Assembly (NCBI GenBank): GCA_034620365.1
Contig: JAQGEQ010000011.1
Coordinates: 620,001-684,000, forward strand
Origin: Pegea sp. RAD2-039
Lineage: Eukaryota; Chordata; Thaliacea; Salpida; Salpidae
Length of the DNA stretch: 64,000 nt
Direction of reading: 5' to 3'
A program made the position numbers and the translations under genes. The notes under the pieces were generated by a model, which was not told where the DNA came from, searched no databases, and worked only from the letters and a program-made list of their open reading frames with translations. Shown here one piece after another: positions 1 to 15,600 of this stretch. The number at the start of each line of letters is the position of its first letter. Position 1 is the stretch's first letter.

Positions 1-41
1 ATTCAAATTAAAATTGGCTAAAAATAGTAATGTAAAATTAC

Positions 42-634
42 ATCATTTGTTATTCTTTCAACATTTTGACTAAGTTGATAAGCTGGTGTATCTGTAACAT
101 TGTATCTGTTCTTTGCTTTGGTTTCTTCATATTCACTTTTGTACTCTTCCTGTATTCAAACAAACATTAGAAAACTTTAAACAAAAGCTGAACGTTAAGT
201 GCTTTAGTCCAAAATTACTAACTTAGAAAACCTAAATTAAAAATCACTTTGTAATAGATATTATAACTTTAATTTGCGCATAATTAACAGTATTTGTGTA
301 AAACTAATTTATATTTCTGCTAAAAGTTTGTATGAAGTTATTTTCCTTAAACTCTAAACAGTAGATATAAATTTTTTTGACACTTTAATTGCAGAAAAAG
401 AAATTAATGTTTTTTGAAAGACCTTACAAAAGTTTTTAAGATTTATTATTTTTCAAAGATTTCTATTTATTAATTAATTAATTAATGTCTCTTCAATAGT
501 TAGACACTGCAAGCATAAAAAAGAAGACATACATCAACTCGCTGTAGATTAGCAAGAGTATCATACTCGTCTGTAAGAGTGTAAGGGAAACAGACAACAC
601 TTTTACTAAGCTCATAATCTTCTTTGTAAGCTTT
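42..634 (-). repeat. Nebulin super-repeat 28, first two exons only
   Basis: Exons: a 634-533 (KAYKEDYELSKSVVCFPYTL) and b 149-42 (EEYKSEYEETKAKNRYNVTD, ending ITND). Exon b has a good donor (GTAATTTT on the minus strand) at 41-40, so the gene continues past the left edge. Exons c-f and the C-terminus are not in the window. Confidence 0.88.
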
Positions 635-3600
635 CTGTACAAACATGAAAAACAGATTTATTAGTCAAAAATTGTTATAATATTTTTGCAATTTTTTAAC
701 TATTTTCAACACAGTTACTCACTTCATTCATTACTTGTGCTCGATTAACTTGCTGAACAGAAGGATGATGCCTGGGATCCATAGTTTGGAATCCTCGATA
801 AGTCAATGGAATCGCTTTTTTGTCTTTTGTATATTCAATCTATAAAAGTTGATATGTTTAGCTTGACTGTAGCTGAATAAAACTGATTAATGTGAATAAA
901 ACTTACATCACTAGCGAGCTTAACAGCTTCTTTGGCTAGTTTAAAGGGTGGCGCGTCGACAGGAATTGTATAATTCATTTGAAGATTCTTTGCTTCTTTA
1001 ACGTACTCGGGCTAAAAGAATTCAGTCAAAATTTTAAGGACTTTTTCTGTTATTTTCAATTTGATATCTTACTTTTTTAGACATCTCTGTTAGTTTCCTA
1101 TGGAAGTTATGTTCTGGATAAGCAATGGCTACATCTGCTGGAGATTTACCAAGTATATTTTCTTTATAATCTGCATTATACTCATTGGCTGAAGCAAGGG
1201 ACTGTGTATCGATAGCATGAGATATTGCTTGACCATCTGTAAAGTTTCATTAAATTTCTTCTTTGTTATGTAAGTCATGTTTTAAGAATTTAAAAGTGTT
1301 TCAATTAATGTATTAGCACAAGCCAAAAACTCTCTCAATTAACCTGATTCAACATGAACTTTTGGCATGATCTTTCTTGCCTTTTCTTCATACATTTTTT
1401 TACTGATAATTGGTTTAATTTCTTTGGACAAAACCATTTCAAGAGTTTCATCAACTCCAACCATTTTTCCTTTATTAGCATGATACTGTTCTTTATACGG
1501 AATCTGATATCAGACAGATTCAAAGTTAATAAACTTCTAAAAAAGCTTAATACTTTAAATATTTGACAAATGATACTAATTATTTGATAAATAATTAAAT
1601 AAAAATGTATAGGTGTTAGTAGACTTACATCTCCAGTAGCATTTTCATGTTCTTTTTGGTGAGCATACAAAGGAGTTTCAGTTATAAAATATCGGTTCCT
1701 AGATTTTGTTTCATCATATTCATCCTTATATTCATCCTTAAATTTCATAGATGTTAAATGCAGTCAAACAATAAGTAAAGCTTACATCAATTCTTTTACT
1801 AATTTGCTTGGTCTCATACTCTTGAGTTATATGATATGGATAATAAACAAAGCTTTTGTCTCCTTCCCATTCTTCACGGTATTTCCGCTTCAATTAAAAA
1901 CCAATTGTTAGTTTAAGATTCATTCAAAATTTGTTACAGATTCAGTCAACTAATAAAATAGTTACAACTCACATCATTCGAGACATCAGTTGCCTTTTGG
2001 CCACGAACAACATCAGGATGCACTCTTGAGTCCATGGTCTGATATCCACGATATTTATCGATGACTGATTTTTTGTCTTTTGTGTATTCAAGCTAAAAAT
2101 ATTAATAAATAAATTTAAAATAATCAATTGAAAAAAACCGTTAATAATCTTGGAAACATTAAAATAATTTTTCTGATTTTTAATTTATTAAATTGACATT
2201 GAAGTTTCATTAAATATTTGTCACAAATTTTTCGTCTATCCAATTTAAACTTTTAAAAACTCACATCACTGGCAATCTTAGAAGCTTCTTTCGCTGTGAT
2301 ATATGACGGAGTGTCTAATGGCACAACATTCGATTCCATTATTTTCTTTGCATCTTTTTTATATCCGTTCTATAAATTTTTAAATTGAATATCTTCTCCC
2401 ATCCTTAAAGACAATTATATGCTTACAGAGTCAGCAATTTCCATCATCTTCTTGTGATGTTTATGCTCTGGATAAGCAATTGCAACATCAGAGGGAGCTT
2501 TACCGACTTGCTCTTCATTGTATTCAGCTTTGTATTCGTTCTTAGACGCCAATGGCTGAGATTCAATTGCATGAGAAATCTCTTGGCCATCTAAAGAAAG
2601 TTTTAGTGATTAATATTCAGATGTTTAGAATTACTTTAAATTTTTTAGTTAGATTTTTAGAAAAACTAATTTAAATTCATGATTTTAGCCTTATTCTTCT
2701 ACAGTGGTTTAGTTCTAAGATTTTATACAGCTTTCTCATAAACTTTATACCAGTTGTAACATGAACATCTGGCTGAATTTCTTTTGCTTTCTTTTGGTAC
2801 ATGGACTTTGAAATAATTGGTTTGAGATCCTTTGAAAGAGTCATTTCCATTGTCTTATCAGTACCAAGCATTTTTCCTCTATTTTTCTCGAATTCCTCTT
2901 TATAATGTCGCTAATGAATGTAAAAGATTTAAAAACTAATTATTCAGAAGTTATATCTACACAAACCCACACATTTAAATAATTCTTTAGTTACAAACTA
3001 TGTTTAGTTTGGTCTAATTGAAAGACTTACATCTCCTGTTTGTTGATCAACATTTTGTAGATGATCGTATTGAGGTGTGTTTGCCATATTGTACCTATTG
3101 TTTGCCTTAGTAAGCTCATGCTCTGTCGTGTAATCATCCTAAAACATAAAATGGACAAATCTTTTGCACGGTTTATACGACAGAAAAAGAAAGAAATTAA
3201 ATTGAAACAAATTTTATTATCAATTGGCTGCAGTTATTTCCTACTAAAACCGTTTCTCAGATTATTTTTCAGAAAAACCAAAGCTACAAATATTTGTCAC
3301 GATTTACTGAAAAACTTACATCAACTTGTTTCACGTTCATTTTACTTTCATATTCTGGTGTTATATGATAAGGATAATAAACATAAGTTTTATCACTTAA
3401 CCATTCTTCTTTGTATTTCCGCTGAAATATTTTAAAATTTAGAATGAAATAATTTTTTAGCTGTTGTCAAAAAAAGCTAGAAACTATAAAAATCGATAAA
3501 ATTCTTGATTTAGTCCATTTATAATTGTATGAGATCAAGTGATTCCTAATATTATTTTGTCCACTTACATCACTGATCAAATCACTAGCTTTAATTCCTT

Positions 3601-6600
3601 GTGTTACAACAGGATGAGTTCTTGTATCCATGGTTTGGTATCCTCTGCAGTTCGTAATCACCTCTCTTTTCTGCTTCTGATACTCCAACTAAGTAACAGA
3701 CTCATTATTCAAAATCAAATATTATCTTAATGATGAAGTATTTCTTACATCGCTCGCATTCTTTGCAGCCTTTCTAGCAAGAATAAAATTAGGAGCATCG
3801 GGTGGAAGTACATTTGTTTGTAAGGCTTTCTTGGCATCCTTCACGTAATCGTCCTGTAAATTACAAACAATTTATGAAAATTTGCAGAAACTTGTTAGAT
3901 TACTTTATTTTCATGTAATTAAATACAGATTGATGATCGAGCATTTTTATCGTTAAGTAATGAAAAATATATTATATTATAACAGCTTTCAAGTGTGCAG
4001 CTTATTTCAATGATTTTCTTACTTTTTTGACTAAGTCAGTTATCTTTCTATGATGAGTATGTTCTGGATAAGCAATTGCTGGATCTATTGGGGCTTTTCC
4101 AATAACATCTTCTTTATATTCTGACTTATATTCATTTGATGAAGCAAGAGGTTGAACTACTGTAGCATGAGCGATTTGTTGACCATCTGATATAATAAAA
4201 AGGTTTGTCAACTTTTGTGTAAAAAATGATTTTTTTAGCAAACATAAAAATTAAAAACTAAGATATTTTATTAGCTTTTTTAAGTTCAAAATCAGAGATT
4301 CTTCGGTTTGATTTTGATTTTTATAAGTATTAAAGTTACCTGGGCCTAAACTATTGCTAGCCATAATTTCTTTCGATTTCTTTTCATAGGCTGATTTACT
4401 TTGAATAGGCAAAAGCTCTTTGGCTTTTACCATTTCTAAAGTTTCATCAGTACCAAGCATTTGCCCACGATTTTTTGTATATTCCTCGTGGTAATGTTTC
4501 TAAACAAAATTTATCTTTAATATTAGACGAATAACATTTTAATTGTAGAATAATTTCCATTACTTCTTGTCACTATATTAGTAAAATTATCAGATCTAAA
4601 ATATTAGAAACTTACGTCTGAAAGATATTTGTCAACATCTTGCTGATGATTGTAAAGTGAAGTGGATGTAACATCAAATCTGTTCTTTGATTTTGTTTCT
4701 TCATGTTCTTTCACATAATCCTCCTAAATTTAGTGTGATAAATTTATTAAAGTCATTAAATCTAACAAAGAATTTATTCTTATTATTGACAATTTATAAT
4801 CAGAAATAAATTCCTAATTTATTTATTTGTAAATGGCTCATTTAGGTAAAAAAGTCACAATTTAAGTAGTTAAAAATATCTTATCTTGAAATTAAATTGC
4901 TAAAAAGTGGTTTTAAATAACTTGATGTAACTAATAAAAAGTAGAAAATAATTTAGATAAACTTACATCAACATTTTTAACATTCATCTTGGACTCGTAT
5001 TCAGGAGTTATATGATATGGATAGTATATAATACTTTTCGTGTCTTCATAGTCAGCTCGATAAGGTTTCTGACGTAATAAATTTTAGTGACAAATATAAC
5101 TACTAATTCCTTATTATCAGAAAATTTGCATTTAAAGATTAATTAAACCTACATCACTAATAATCTCATTTGCTTTCTGACCGCGAACCACCTCAGGATG
5201 AACTCTTGAATCCATAGTTTGAAATCCACGATATTTATCAATGACAGACTTTTTGTCTTTTGTATATTCAAGCTGCAAATACCAATTATTAGATCATTTA
5301 CAAGAAGAAATAGACACTTAGGTGAGTTTCTTATGTCTAATAGCTGTTCAAAACTCACATCACTGGCAATCTTAGAAGCTTCTTTCGCTGTGATATATGA
5401 CGGAGTATCTAATGGCACAACGTTCGATTCCATTATTTTCTTTGCATCTTTTTTATATCCGTTCTATAAATTTTTAAATTAAATATCTTCTCCCATCCTT
5501 AAAGACAATTATATACTTACAGAGTCAGCAATTTCCATCATCTTCTTGTGATGTTTATGCTCTGGATAAGCAATTGCAACATCAGAGGGAGCTTTACCGA
5601 CTTGCTCTTCATTGTATTCAGCTTTGTATTCGTTCTTAGACGCCAATGGCTGAGATTCAATTGCATGAGAAATCTCTTGGCCATCTAAAGAAAGTTTTAG
5701 TGATTAATATTCAGATGTTTAGAATTACTTTAAATTTTTTAGTTAGATTTTTAGAAAAACTAATTTAAATTCATGATTTTAACTTTATTCTGCTACAGTG
5801 GTTTAGTTCTAATATTTTATACAATTTTCTCATAAACTTTATACCAGTTGTAACATGAACATCTGGCTGAATTTCTTTTGCTTTTTTCTGGTACATGGAC
5901 TTTGAAATAATTGGTTTTAGATCCTTTGAAAGAGTCATTTCCATTGTCTCATCAGTACCAAGCATTTGCCCACGATTTTTTGTATATTCCTCGTGGTAAT
6001 GTTTCTAAATGATATTTATCTTTAATATTAGACGAATGACATTTTAATTGTCGAAATACTTCCATTATTTTTTGTCACTACATTAGGAGAACTATCAGAT
6101 CTAAAATATTAGAAACTTACGTGTGAAAGATATTTGTCAACATCTTGCTGATGATTGTAAAGTGAAGTGGATGTAACATCAAATCTGTTCTTTGATTTTG
6201 TTTCTTCATGTTCTTTCACATAATCATCCTAAATTTAGTGTGATAAATTTATTAAAGTTATTAAATTTAATAGAAAATTTCTTCTTATTATTTACAATTT
6301 ATAATCAGAAATAAATTCCTAATTTATTAATTTGTAAATGGCTCAGTTAGGTAAAAAAGTTAAAATTTAAGTAGTTAAAAATATCTTAACTTGAAATTAA
6401 ATTGCTAAGAAGTAGTTCTAAATAACTTGATGTAACTAATAAAAAGTAGAAAATAATTTAGATAAACTTACATCAACATTTTTAACATTCATCTTGGACT
6501 CGTATTCAGGAGTTATATGATATGGATAGTATATAATACTTTTCGTGTCTTCATAGTCAGCTCGATAGGGTTTCTGAAGTAATAAATTTTAGTGACAAAT

Positions 6601-9600
6601 ATAACTACTAATTCCTTATAATCAAAAGATTTGCATTTCAAGAATAATTAAACCTACATCACTAATAATCTCATTTGCTTTCTGACCGCGAACCACCTCA
6701 GGATGAACTCTTGAATCCATAGTTTGAAATCCACGATAGTTATCAATGACAGACTTTTTGTCTTTTGTATATTCAAGCTGCAAATACCAATTATTAGATC
6801 ATTTACAAGAAGAAATAGACACTTAGGTGAGTTTCTTATGTCTAATAGCTGTTCAAAACTCACATCACTGGCAATCTTAGAAGCTTCTTTCGCTGTGATA
6901 TATGACGGAGTATCTAATGGCACAACGTTCGATTCCATTATTTTCTTTGCATCTTTTTTATATCCGTTCTATAAATTTTTAAATTAAATATCTTCTCCCA
7001 TCCTTAAAGACAATTATATACTTACAGAGTCAGCAATTTCCATCATCTTCTTGTGATGTTTATGCTCTGGATAAGCAATTGCAACATCAGAAGGAGCTTT
7101 ACCGACTTGCTCTTCATTGTATTCAGCTTTGTATTCGTTCTTAGACGCCAATGGCTGAGATTCAATTGCATGTGAAATTTCTTGGCCATCTAAAGATAAT
7201 TTTAATGATTAATATTCAGATGTTTAGAATTACTTTAAATTTTTTAGTTAGATTTTTAGAAAAACTAATTTAAATTCATGATTTCAACTTTATTCTGCTA
7301 CAGTGGTTTAGTTCTAATATTTTATACAATTTTCTCATAAACTTTATACCAGTTGTAACATGAACATCTGGCTGAATTTCTTTTGCTTTTTTCTGGTACA
7401 TGGACTTTGAAATAATTGGTTTTAGATCCTTTGAAAGAGTCATTTCCATTGTCTCATCAGTACCAAGCATTTGCCCACGATTTTTTGTATATTCCTCGTG
7501 GTAATGTTTCTAAATGATATTTATCTTTAATATTAGACGAATGACATTTTAATTGTCGAAATACTTCCATTATTTTTTGTCACTACATTAGGAGAACTAT
7601 CAGATCTAAAATATTAGAAACTTACGTGTGAAAGATATTTGTCAACATCTTGCTGATGATTGTAATGTGAAGTAGATGTAACATCAAATCTGTTCTTTGA
7701 TTTTGTTTCTTCATGTTCTTTCACATAATCATCCTAAATTTAATGTTATATTTTTATATCTTTGCTAAATCCAATGATATTTAGTGGAGTAAGAAATGTA
7801 TTGCACAAATGATTGAAACCGATTCGACGTCTTTTTGATAATATAAGTGGAATTTGTAAGTTATACTCAGGTAGCAGTAATAACACACTAAAATGTTCTA
7901 ATAAACTTACATCAACATTTTTAACATTCATCTTGGACTCATATTCAGGAGTTATATGATATGGATAGTATATAATACTCTTGGTGTCTTCATAATCAGC
8001 TCTGTAAGGTTTCTGAAAGATATCAAGTTTTATTAAATCATATGAAAATGTTTTTTAGTACTTACATCACTAATAATATCATTTGCTTTTTGACCACGAA
8101 CAACATCTGGATGAACTCTCGAATCCATAGTTTGGTATCCTCGATAATTAGCAACAGTTTCAGCTTTTTGTTTTTGATAAATTATCTAAAAAAGTATTTT
8201 TTTGAAATCAAATAATTTCTTTTTATTTATCTTATATATTATATCAAGTAAAGTATTTGAGTTGCTCTTGAAATAATTTTTCAAATGCAACCACGAAAAT
8301 TTAATCTCACAGTGCTATTACAATCCCTTAAAATGTTATAAGGAAAGTTGCGAATCGAAACTTACATCACTAGCGTTCTTAGCTGATTCAGTTGCTCTGA
8401 TAAACTCGGGAGCATCAGGCGGATAAATGTTTTTCTTCATGATCTCTTTTGCATCTCTCTGATAATTTGGCTGCAATAAAAGTCATCAGTTGAAAAATGA
8501 ACATTCAGGAAAAAGTAAAAAAAATATCAAATGAATCAAACCTTGCTAGTTTCATCAGCAATCTTCTTCAGGCGATCATGCTCAGGGAATGCAATTGATG
8601 GATCAGTTGGAGGTTTACCCAATACATTATCTTTGAAGTCGGATTTGTATTCATGAGCTGATTGTTGGTTGGTCATCTCAATTGCATGTGAGATTTGTTG
8701 ACCATCTGTAATATATCTTACAGATTTAATTCATAATATTATAAACTTATAATAGCTTTGACACTCTTACTATCTAGAGCTAACACCCAAATGAAAATAC
8801 ATTTTGATAAATGAACTAAACTGTTGTGAAACAAGCTTATAAAAACTTTTGAAAACCATTCCATGGTTCTAATAATCTATGATCTTGAAAGATAGTTGAA
8901 TTTAACAATCAATCTAAATTTTTCAGATTTGTTTTAAAACTGTAAAATTCCCTTAATTAATTTTAATTTAGATCTTGGCACATTGAAAGAAAATAAATTG
9001 ATATAAAGTTAGAATTTATTTTTTTAACCTGCTCCAACATTCGGTTTAGCAAGGCCAGCTTTTGCATCCACTTCATAAGCTTGCTTGCTAATGATTGGTT
9101 TCAATTCCTTTGATAGAGTCATCTCCATCGTTTCATCTGTTCCAATCATACTACCGCGATTCTTTTCATATTCTTCTTTGTATTTTATCTGAATTGGGTA
9201 TTTCAATAACTGCCTTTGTATTGTAATTATTTAGTATTAAAGCAAAATATTAAAAAATTAAGTTCTGATAATTAACATAGCCTTTTTAATCTGGTAGATT
9301 CATTAAAATTGTTAAAAGATGAAAGTTAATTTAAAAAACCATCTTGACAAATGTTTAAGTTGCTTTATAAAAATTAGTATCAACAAACAAAGTTTCACTT
9401 ACATCCGAGGTTTGATCATCATGCTCTTTATTGTGAGCATATACTGGAGTTGATGTTACATCAAAATGATTCTTCATCTTGTTCATTTCATGCTCAGCAA
9501 CATACTCATGCTAAAAATTAGAAAAATTAATTGAAAATTAATAGAAATTCTTAACAAAAATTGATATTAACGAAAATATCCATCGTAACCGAAATATTTA

Positions 9601-12600
9601 GCTTCAAAAGTAAGATAGTTTTAGTAAGTTCATAATGCAACTCTGCAAACGTCAATGCAACCACAAATCATCTCTGTATAGTTACTAAAAGCTCTAAAAA
9701 TATATGATAAACTATAATTGAATGAAAACAGAAAAACCATTGGCTGTTGTTAGTATGAATCTTTGAAGAAGATTCGATTATGATAATGTTAGATAAACCA
9801 ACCTTTAATTTTTGTAAATCAGTGATAGTATCATATTGATCTGTCAAAGTAAATGGGAAGCAAATCATTGCTTTAGAGTCTTCATAATCTTCCTTGTAAA
9901 CTATCTGCTCAAAACTCGTTTTATTGGAAATAATATCGTATCAAGAAACTTCCTAAGCTTACATCACTGATTAAATCATTTGCTTTTTGACCACGAACAA
10001 CATCTGGATGAACTCTCGAATCCATAGTTTGATATCCTCGGTAATTAGCAACAGTTTCAGCTTTTTGTTTTTTGTACAAATTCTAAAAAAATAAAAGATT
10101 TATTTTAATTGAATTTCTCATTGATTTTGCGAATCGAAACTTACATCACTAGCGTTCTTAGCTGATTCAGTTGCTCTTATAAACTCTGGAGCATCAGGCG
10201 GATAAATGTTTTTCTTCATGATCTCTTTTGCATCTCTCTGATAATTTGGCTGCAATAAAAATCATCATTTAAAAAGTGAACTTTCAAGAAAAAGTAAACA
10301 AAATATCAAATGAATCAAACCTTGCTAGTTTCATCAGCAATCTTCTTCAAGCGATCATGCTCAGGGAATGCAATTGATGGATCAGTTGGAGGTTTACCCA
10401 ATACATTATCTTTGAAGTCGGATTTGTATTCATGAGCTGATTGTTGGTTGGTCATCTCAATTGCATGTGAGATTTGTTGACCATCTGTAATTGCAATAAT
10501 TGGCTTTAAGTTTATACTTTTAAAATGAAAATAAAGTGGAAAAAAGGTGGAAGTGAATAAAAACCCCTAAGAACTCATTGTGATAGTTGCTTTATAATTA
10601 TCTAAATATCTATAATTAGAACAGAATAACATTTTATATCATTGAAACTCTAATTCTATTCTACATACATCGTTATAATAAAAATGTTTAGATGACATTT
10701 AATTTATCAATTATTGCTTGTACGTAATCAACAATTATTAATAACTTATTAGTCGAAAAATTCACCTGCTCCAACATTCGGTCTAGCAAGACCAGCTTTT
10801 GCGTTCACTTCATAAGCTTGCTTGCTAATGATTGGTTTCAATTCCTTTGATAGAGTCATCTCCATCGTTTCATCTGTTCCAATCATATTTCCACGATTCT
10901 TTTCATATTCTTCTTTGTATTTTATCTGAATTGGGTATTTCAATATAAGCTTTTTCTTTGAATTATTTAGTATTAAGATAAAATATTAAAAACTTATACT
11001 CGAAAATTTAATGTTACTTTTTTATTTAGTAGATTTATAAATAATCTACAAAAATCAATTTAATCTCAAAAAACCATCCTGACAAATATTTAAGTATCTT
11101 TATAAAAATTAGTATCAACAAACAAAGTTTCACTTACATCCGAGGTTTGATCATCATGCTCTTTATTGTGAGCATATGCTGGAGTTGATGTTACATCAAA
11201 ATGATTCTTCATCTTGTTCATTTCATGCTCAGCAACATACTCATGCTAAAAATTAGATAAATTAATTGAAAATTAATAGAAATTCTTAACAAAAAAATGA
11301 TATTAACGAAAATATCCATCATAACCAAATTATTTAACTTCAAAAGTAAGATAGTTTTAGTAAGTTCATAATGCAACTCTGCAAACGTCAATGCAATCAC
11401 AAATCATCTCTGTATAGTTACTAAAAGCTCTAAAAATATATGATAAACTATAATTGAATGAAAACAGAAAAACATTGGCTGTTGTTAGTATGAATCTTTG
11501 AAGAAGATTCGATTATGATAATGTTAGACAAACCAACCTTTAATTTTTGTAAATCAGTGATAGTATCATATTGATCTGTCAAAGTAAATGGGAAGCAAAC
11601 CATTGCTTTAGAGTCTTCATAATCTTCTTTGTAAATAATCTACTCAAAATTTGTTTTATAAGAAATAATATCGTCTCAAGAAACTTCCTAAGCTTACATC
11701 ACTGATTAAATCATTTGCTTTTTGACCACGAACAACATCTGGATGAACTCTCGAATCCATAGTTTGGTATCCTCGGTAATTAGCAACAGTTTCAGCTTTT
11801 TGTTTTTTGTACAAATTCTTAAAAATAAAAGATTCATTTTAATTGAATTTTTTTTCTTCATTATGCGAATCAAAACTTACATCACTAGCGTTCTTAGCTG
11901 ATTCAGTTGCTCTTATAAACTCCGGAGCATCGGGCGGATAAATGTTTTTCTTCATGATCTCTTTTGCATCTCTCTGATAATTTGGCTGCAAAAAAAATCA
12001 TCAGTTGAAAAATAAACATTCAAGAAAAAGTAAACAAAATATCAAATGAATCAAACCTTGCTAGTTTCATCAGCAATCTTCTTCAAGCGATCATGCTCAG
12101 GGAATGCAATTGATGGATCAGTTGGAGGTTTACCCAATACATTATCTTTGAAGTCGGATTTGTATTCATGAGCTGATTGTTGGTTGGTCATCTCAATTGC
12201 ATGTGAGATTTGTTGACCATCTAAAAGCAAAACCAACTCTTTGTTCAAACTTTCAAATCATATGATAGTCTTCAAATATTTGCTTTATCAGTAAATGTAA
12301 AGTCAGATAAATTATATTTAAAGAAGTTTTTAATCTTTAATATAAATTATCACTGAAATCGTTTATTTTTATTTGTTAACATAATTCGACATCAAAACAT
12401 CTTTACAAAAGTTGTATGCAATTCTAATAAATATAAAAAGATTTGCTAATGTTTTCAAGGACTCGGGGCTTTTGTTAAGTTTTCGACTAAACTGATTACC
12501 TGCTCCAACATTTGGTCTAGCAAGACCAGCTTTTGCATCCACTTCATAAGCTTGCTTGCTAATGATTGGTTTCAATTCCTTTGATAGAGTCATTTCCATC

Positions 12601-15600
12601 GTTTCATCTGTTCCAATAATGTTTCCACGATTCTTTTCATATTCTTCTTTGTATTTTATCTATTCAGAAGTTATAGATTATAAAAAAATGTATTCTGTTT
12701 TATCAGTAAAATGGATTGTTAAAGTTTTCGCTTTTCTATTTGTTATATACTTCAATATGTTTAAAACAAGAATACGTCATTATGAAAACAAACCTGAACA
12801 ATTATTAACCTTAAGTTTCTGTATTAGTTTCATTTATTTATAGTTTTATAATTTTTAGTATTAACAAACAAAGTTTCACTTACATTAGAGGTTTGATCAT
12901 CATGCTCTTTATTGTGAGCATATACTGGAGTTGATGTTACATCAAAATGATTCTTCATCTTGTTCATTTCATGCTCAGCAACATACTCATGCTAAAAATT
13001 AGATAAATTAATTGAAAATTAATAGAAATTCTTAACAGAAAAATGATATTAACGAAAATATCCATCGTAACCAAATTATTTAACTTCAAAAGTAAGATAG
13101 TTTTAGTAAGTTCATAATGCAACTCTGCAAACGTCAATGCAATCACAAATCATCTCTGTATAGTTATTAAAATCTCTAAAAATATATGATAAACTATAAT
13201 TGAATGAAAACAGAAAAACATTGGCTGTTGTTAGTATGAATCTTTGAAGAAGATTCGATTATGATAATGTTAGACAAACCAACCTTTAATTTTTGTAAAT
13301 TAGTGATAGTATCATATTGATCTGTCAAAGTAAATGGGAAGCAAACCATTGCTTTAGAGTCTTCATAATCTTCTTTGTAAATAATCTACTCAAAATTTGT
13401 TTTATAAGAAATAATATCGTCTCAAGAAACTTCCTAAGCTTACATCACTGATTAAATCATTTGCTTTTTGACCACGAACAACATCTGGATGAACTCTCGA
13501 ATCCATAGTTTGGTATCCTCGGTAATTAGCAACAGTTTCAGCTTTTTGTTTTTTGTACAAATTCTTAAAAATAAAAGATTCATCTTAATTGAAATTTTTT
13601 TTGATTTTGCGAATCGAAACTTACATCACTAGCGTTCTTAGCTGATTCAGTTGCTCTGATAAACTCCGGAGCATCGGGCGGATAAATGTTTTTCTTCATG
13701 ATCTCTTTTGCTTCTCTCTGATAATTTGGCTGCAATAAAAATCATCATTTAAAAAGTGAACTTTCAAGAAAAAGTAAACAAAATATCAAATGAATCAAAC
13801 CTTGTTAGTTACATCAACAATCTTCTTCAGGCGATCATGCTCAGGGAATGCAATTGATGGATCAGTTGGAGGTTTACCCAATACATTATCTTTGAAGTCG
13901 GATTTGTAACCGATTTCAGAAGCTTGTTTCGTCATTTCAACCGCGTGTGAGATTTGTTGTCCATCTTCAGGAAAAAGTTTCAAGTTACATTTGTATTTAA
14001 CAAGTTACATTCGTGAGATATATTTCTACTTGTTTTTACTACTTTTAATAATTAGCTTTTCACAACGTTATTGGTGAATTTTGTAAAACAGTTTAACCTA
14101 AAGTTTTTTCTAAAAAGTTTTAGAAAACATTTTAAAGAGAAGTTGGCTTATGCTAATTTCATTGAAAAGATTATATCTTCTAATATTAACAATTAATGTC
14201 AACAAGTATTCACCTGCTCCAACATTTGGTTTAGCAAGACCAGCTTTTGCATCCACTTCATAAGCTTGCTTGCTAATGATTGGTTTCAATTCCTTTGATA
14301 GAGTCATTTCCATCGTCTCATCTGTTCCAATCATACTACCGCGATTCTTTTCATATTCTTCTTTGTATTTCACCTACATACAAGTAATTATATTAAAAAA
14401 CTGCTTGATAGGCTAAATCTGATTGTTCAATAAAAATATGCTAATCTAATAAAACAAATTGCAGAAATAGATTTAGCTTATCAGATTTTTACGTTTTAAT
14501 AAAAAATTCTAATTATTTTTTTGAAAAAAACTTCACATGTTTATAGGTTTTTTGTTTAAAAAAAGATAGAAGAACTTTTACATCAGATGTTTGATCATCA
14601 TGGTCTTTTAAATGAGCATAAGTAGGTGTTGATGTCACATCAAAACGATTTTTCATCTTGTTCTTCTCATGATCAGCAACATATTCATGCTGTAATTTAT
14701 AAAAACATCCATAAATACCAACAAAGATTATTTCAAAAAATTGTAAATAACATAGTCAGAATGAAGAAAATACTGTTTAATATCAACCAACTCAATTATA
14801 TCAAACCTTTAATTTTTGTAAATCAGTGATAGTATCATATTGATCTGTCAAAGTAAATGGGAAGCAAACCATTGCTTTAGAGTCTTCATAATCTTCCTTG
14901 TAAACTATCTGCTCAAAATTCGTTTTATAAGAAATAATATCGTATCAAGAAACTTCCTAAGCTTACATCACTGATTAAATCATTTGCTTTTTGACCACGA
15001 ACAACATCTGGATGAACTCTCGAATCCATAGTTTGGTATCCTCGATAATTAGCAACAGTTTCAGCTTTTTGTTTTTTGTACAAATTCTTAAAAATAAAAG
15101 ATTCATTTTAATTGAAATTTTTTTTGATTTTGCGAATCAAAACTTACATCACTAGCGTTCTTAGCTGATTCAGTTGCTCTGATAAACTCTGGAGCATCAG
15201 GCGGATAAATGTTTTTCTTCATGATCTCTTTTGCATCTCTCTGATAATTTGGCTGCAATAAAAATCGTCAGTTGAAAAACAAACATTCAAGAAAAAGTAA
15301 ACAAAATATCAAATGATTCAAACCTTGTTAGTTTCATCAGCAATCTTCTTCAAGCGATCATGCTCAGGGAATGCAATTGATGGATCAGTTGGAGGTTTAC
15401 CCAAGATATTATCTTTGAAGTCGGATTTGTAACCGATTTCAGAAGCTTGTTTCGTCATTTCAACCGCGTGTGAGATTTGTTGTCCATCTTCAGGAAAATG
15501 TTTTATTGTTAGAAACTTATGAATATTTCATGTTTTTAAAAAAATACTTCAAAATGTAGTTGGTTTTTTTCAATATGAATTAATTATTTTAATTTTTATG

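Noticed and set aside
7746-7931. 61-codon minus-strand frame starting inside a lectin-free interval
   Set aside because: It is intron sequence read through from the beginning of an a exon; the real junction is at 7910/7911.
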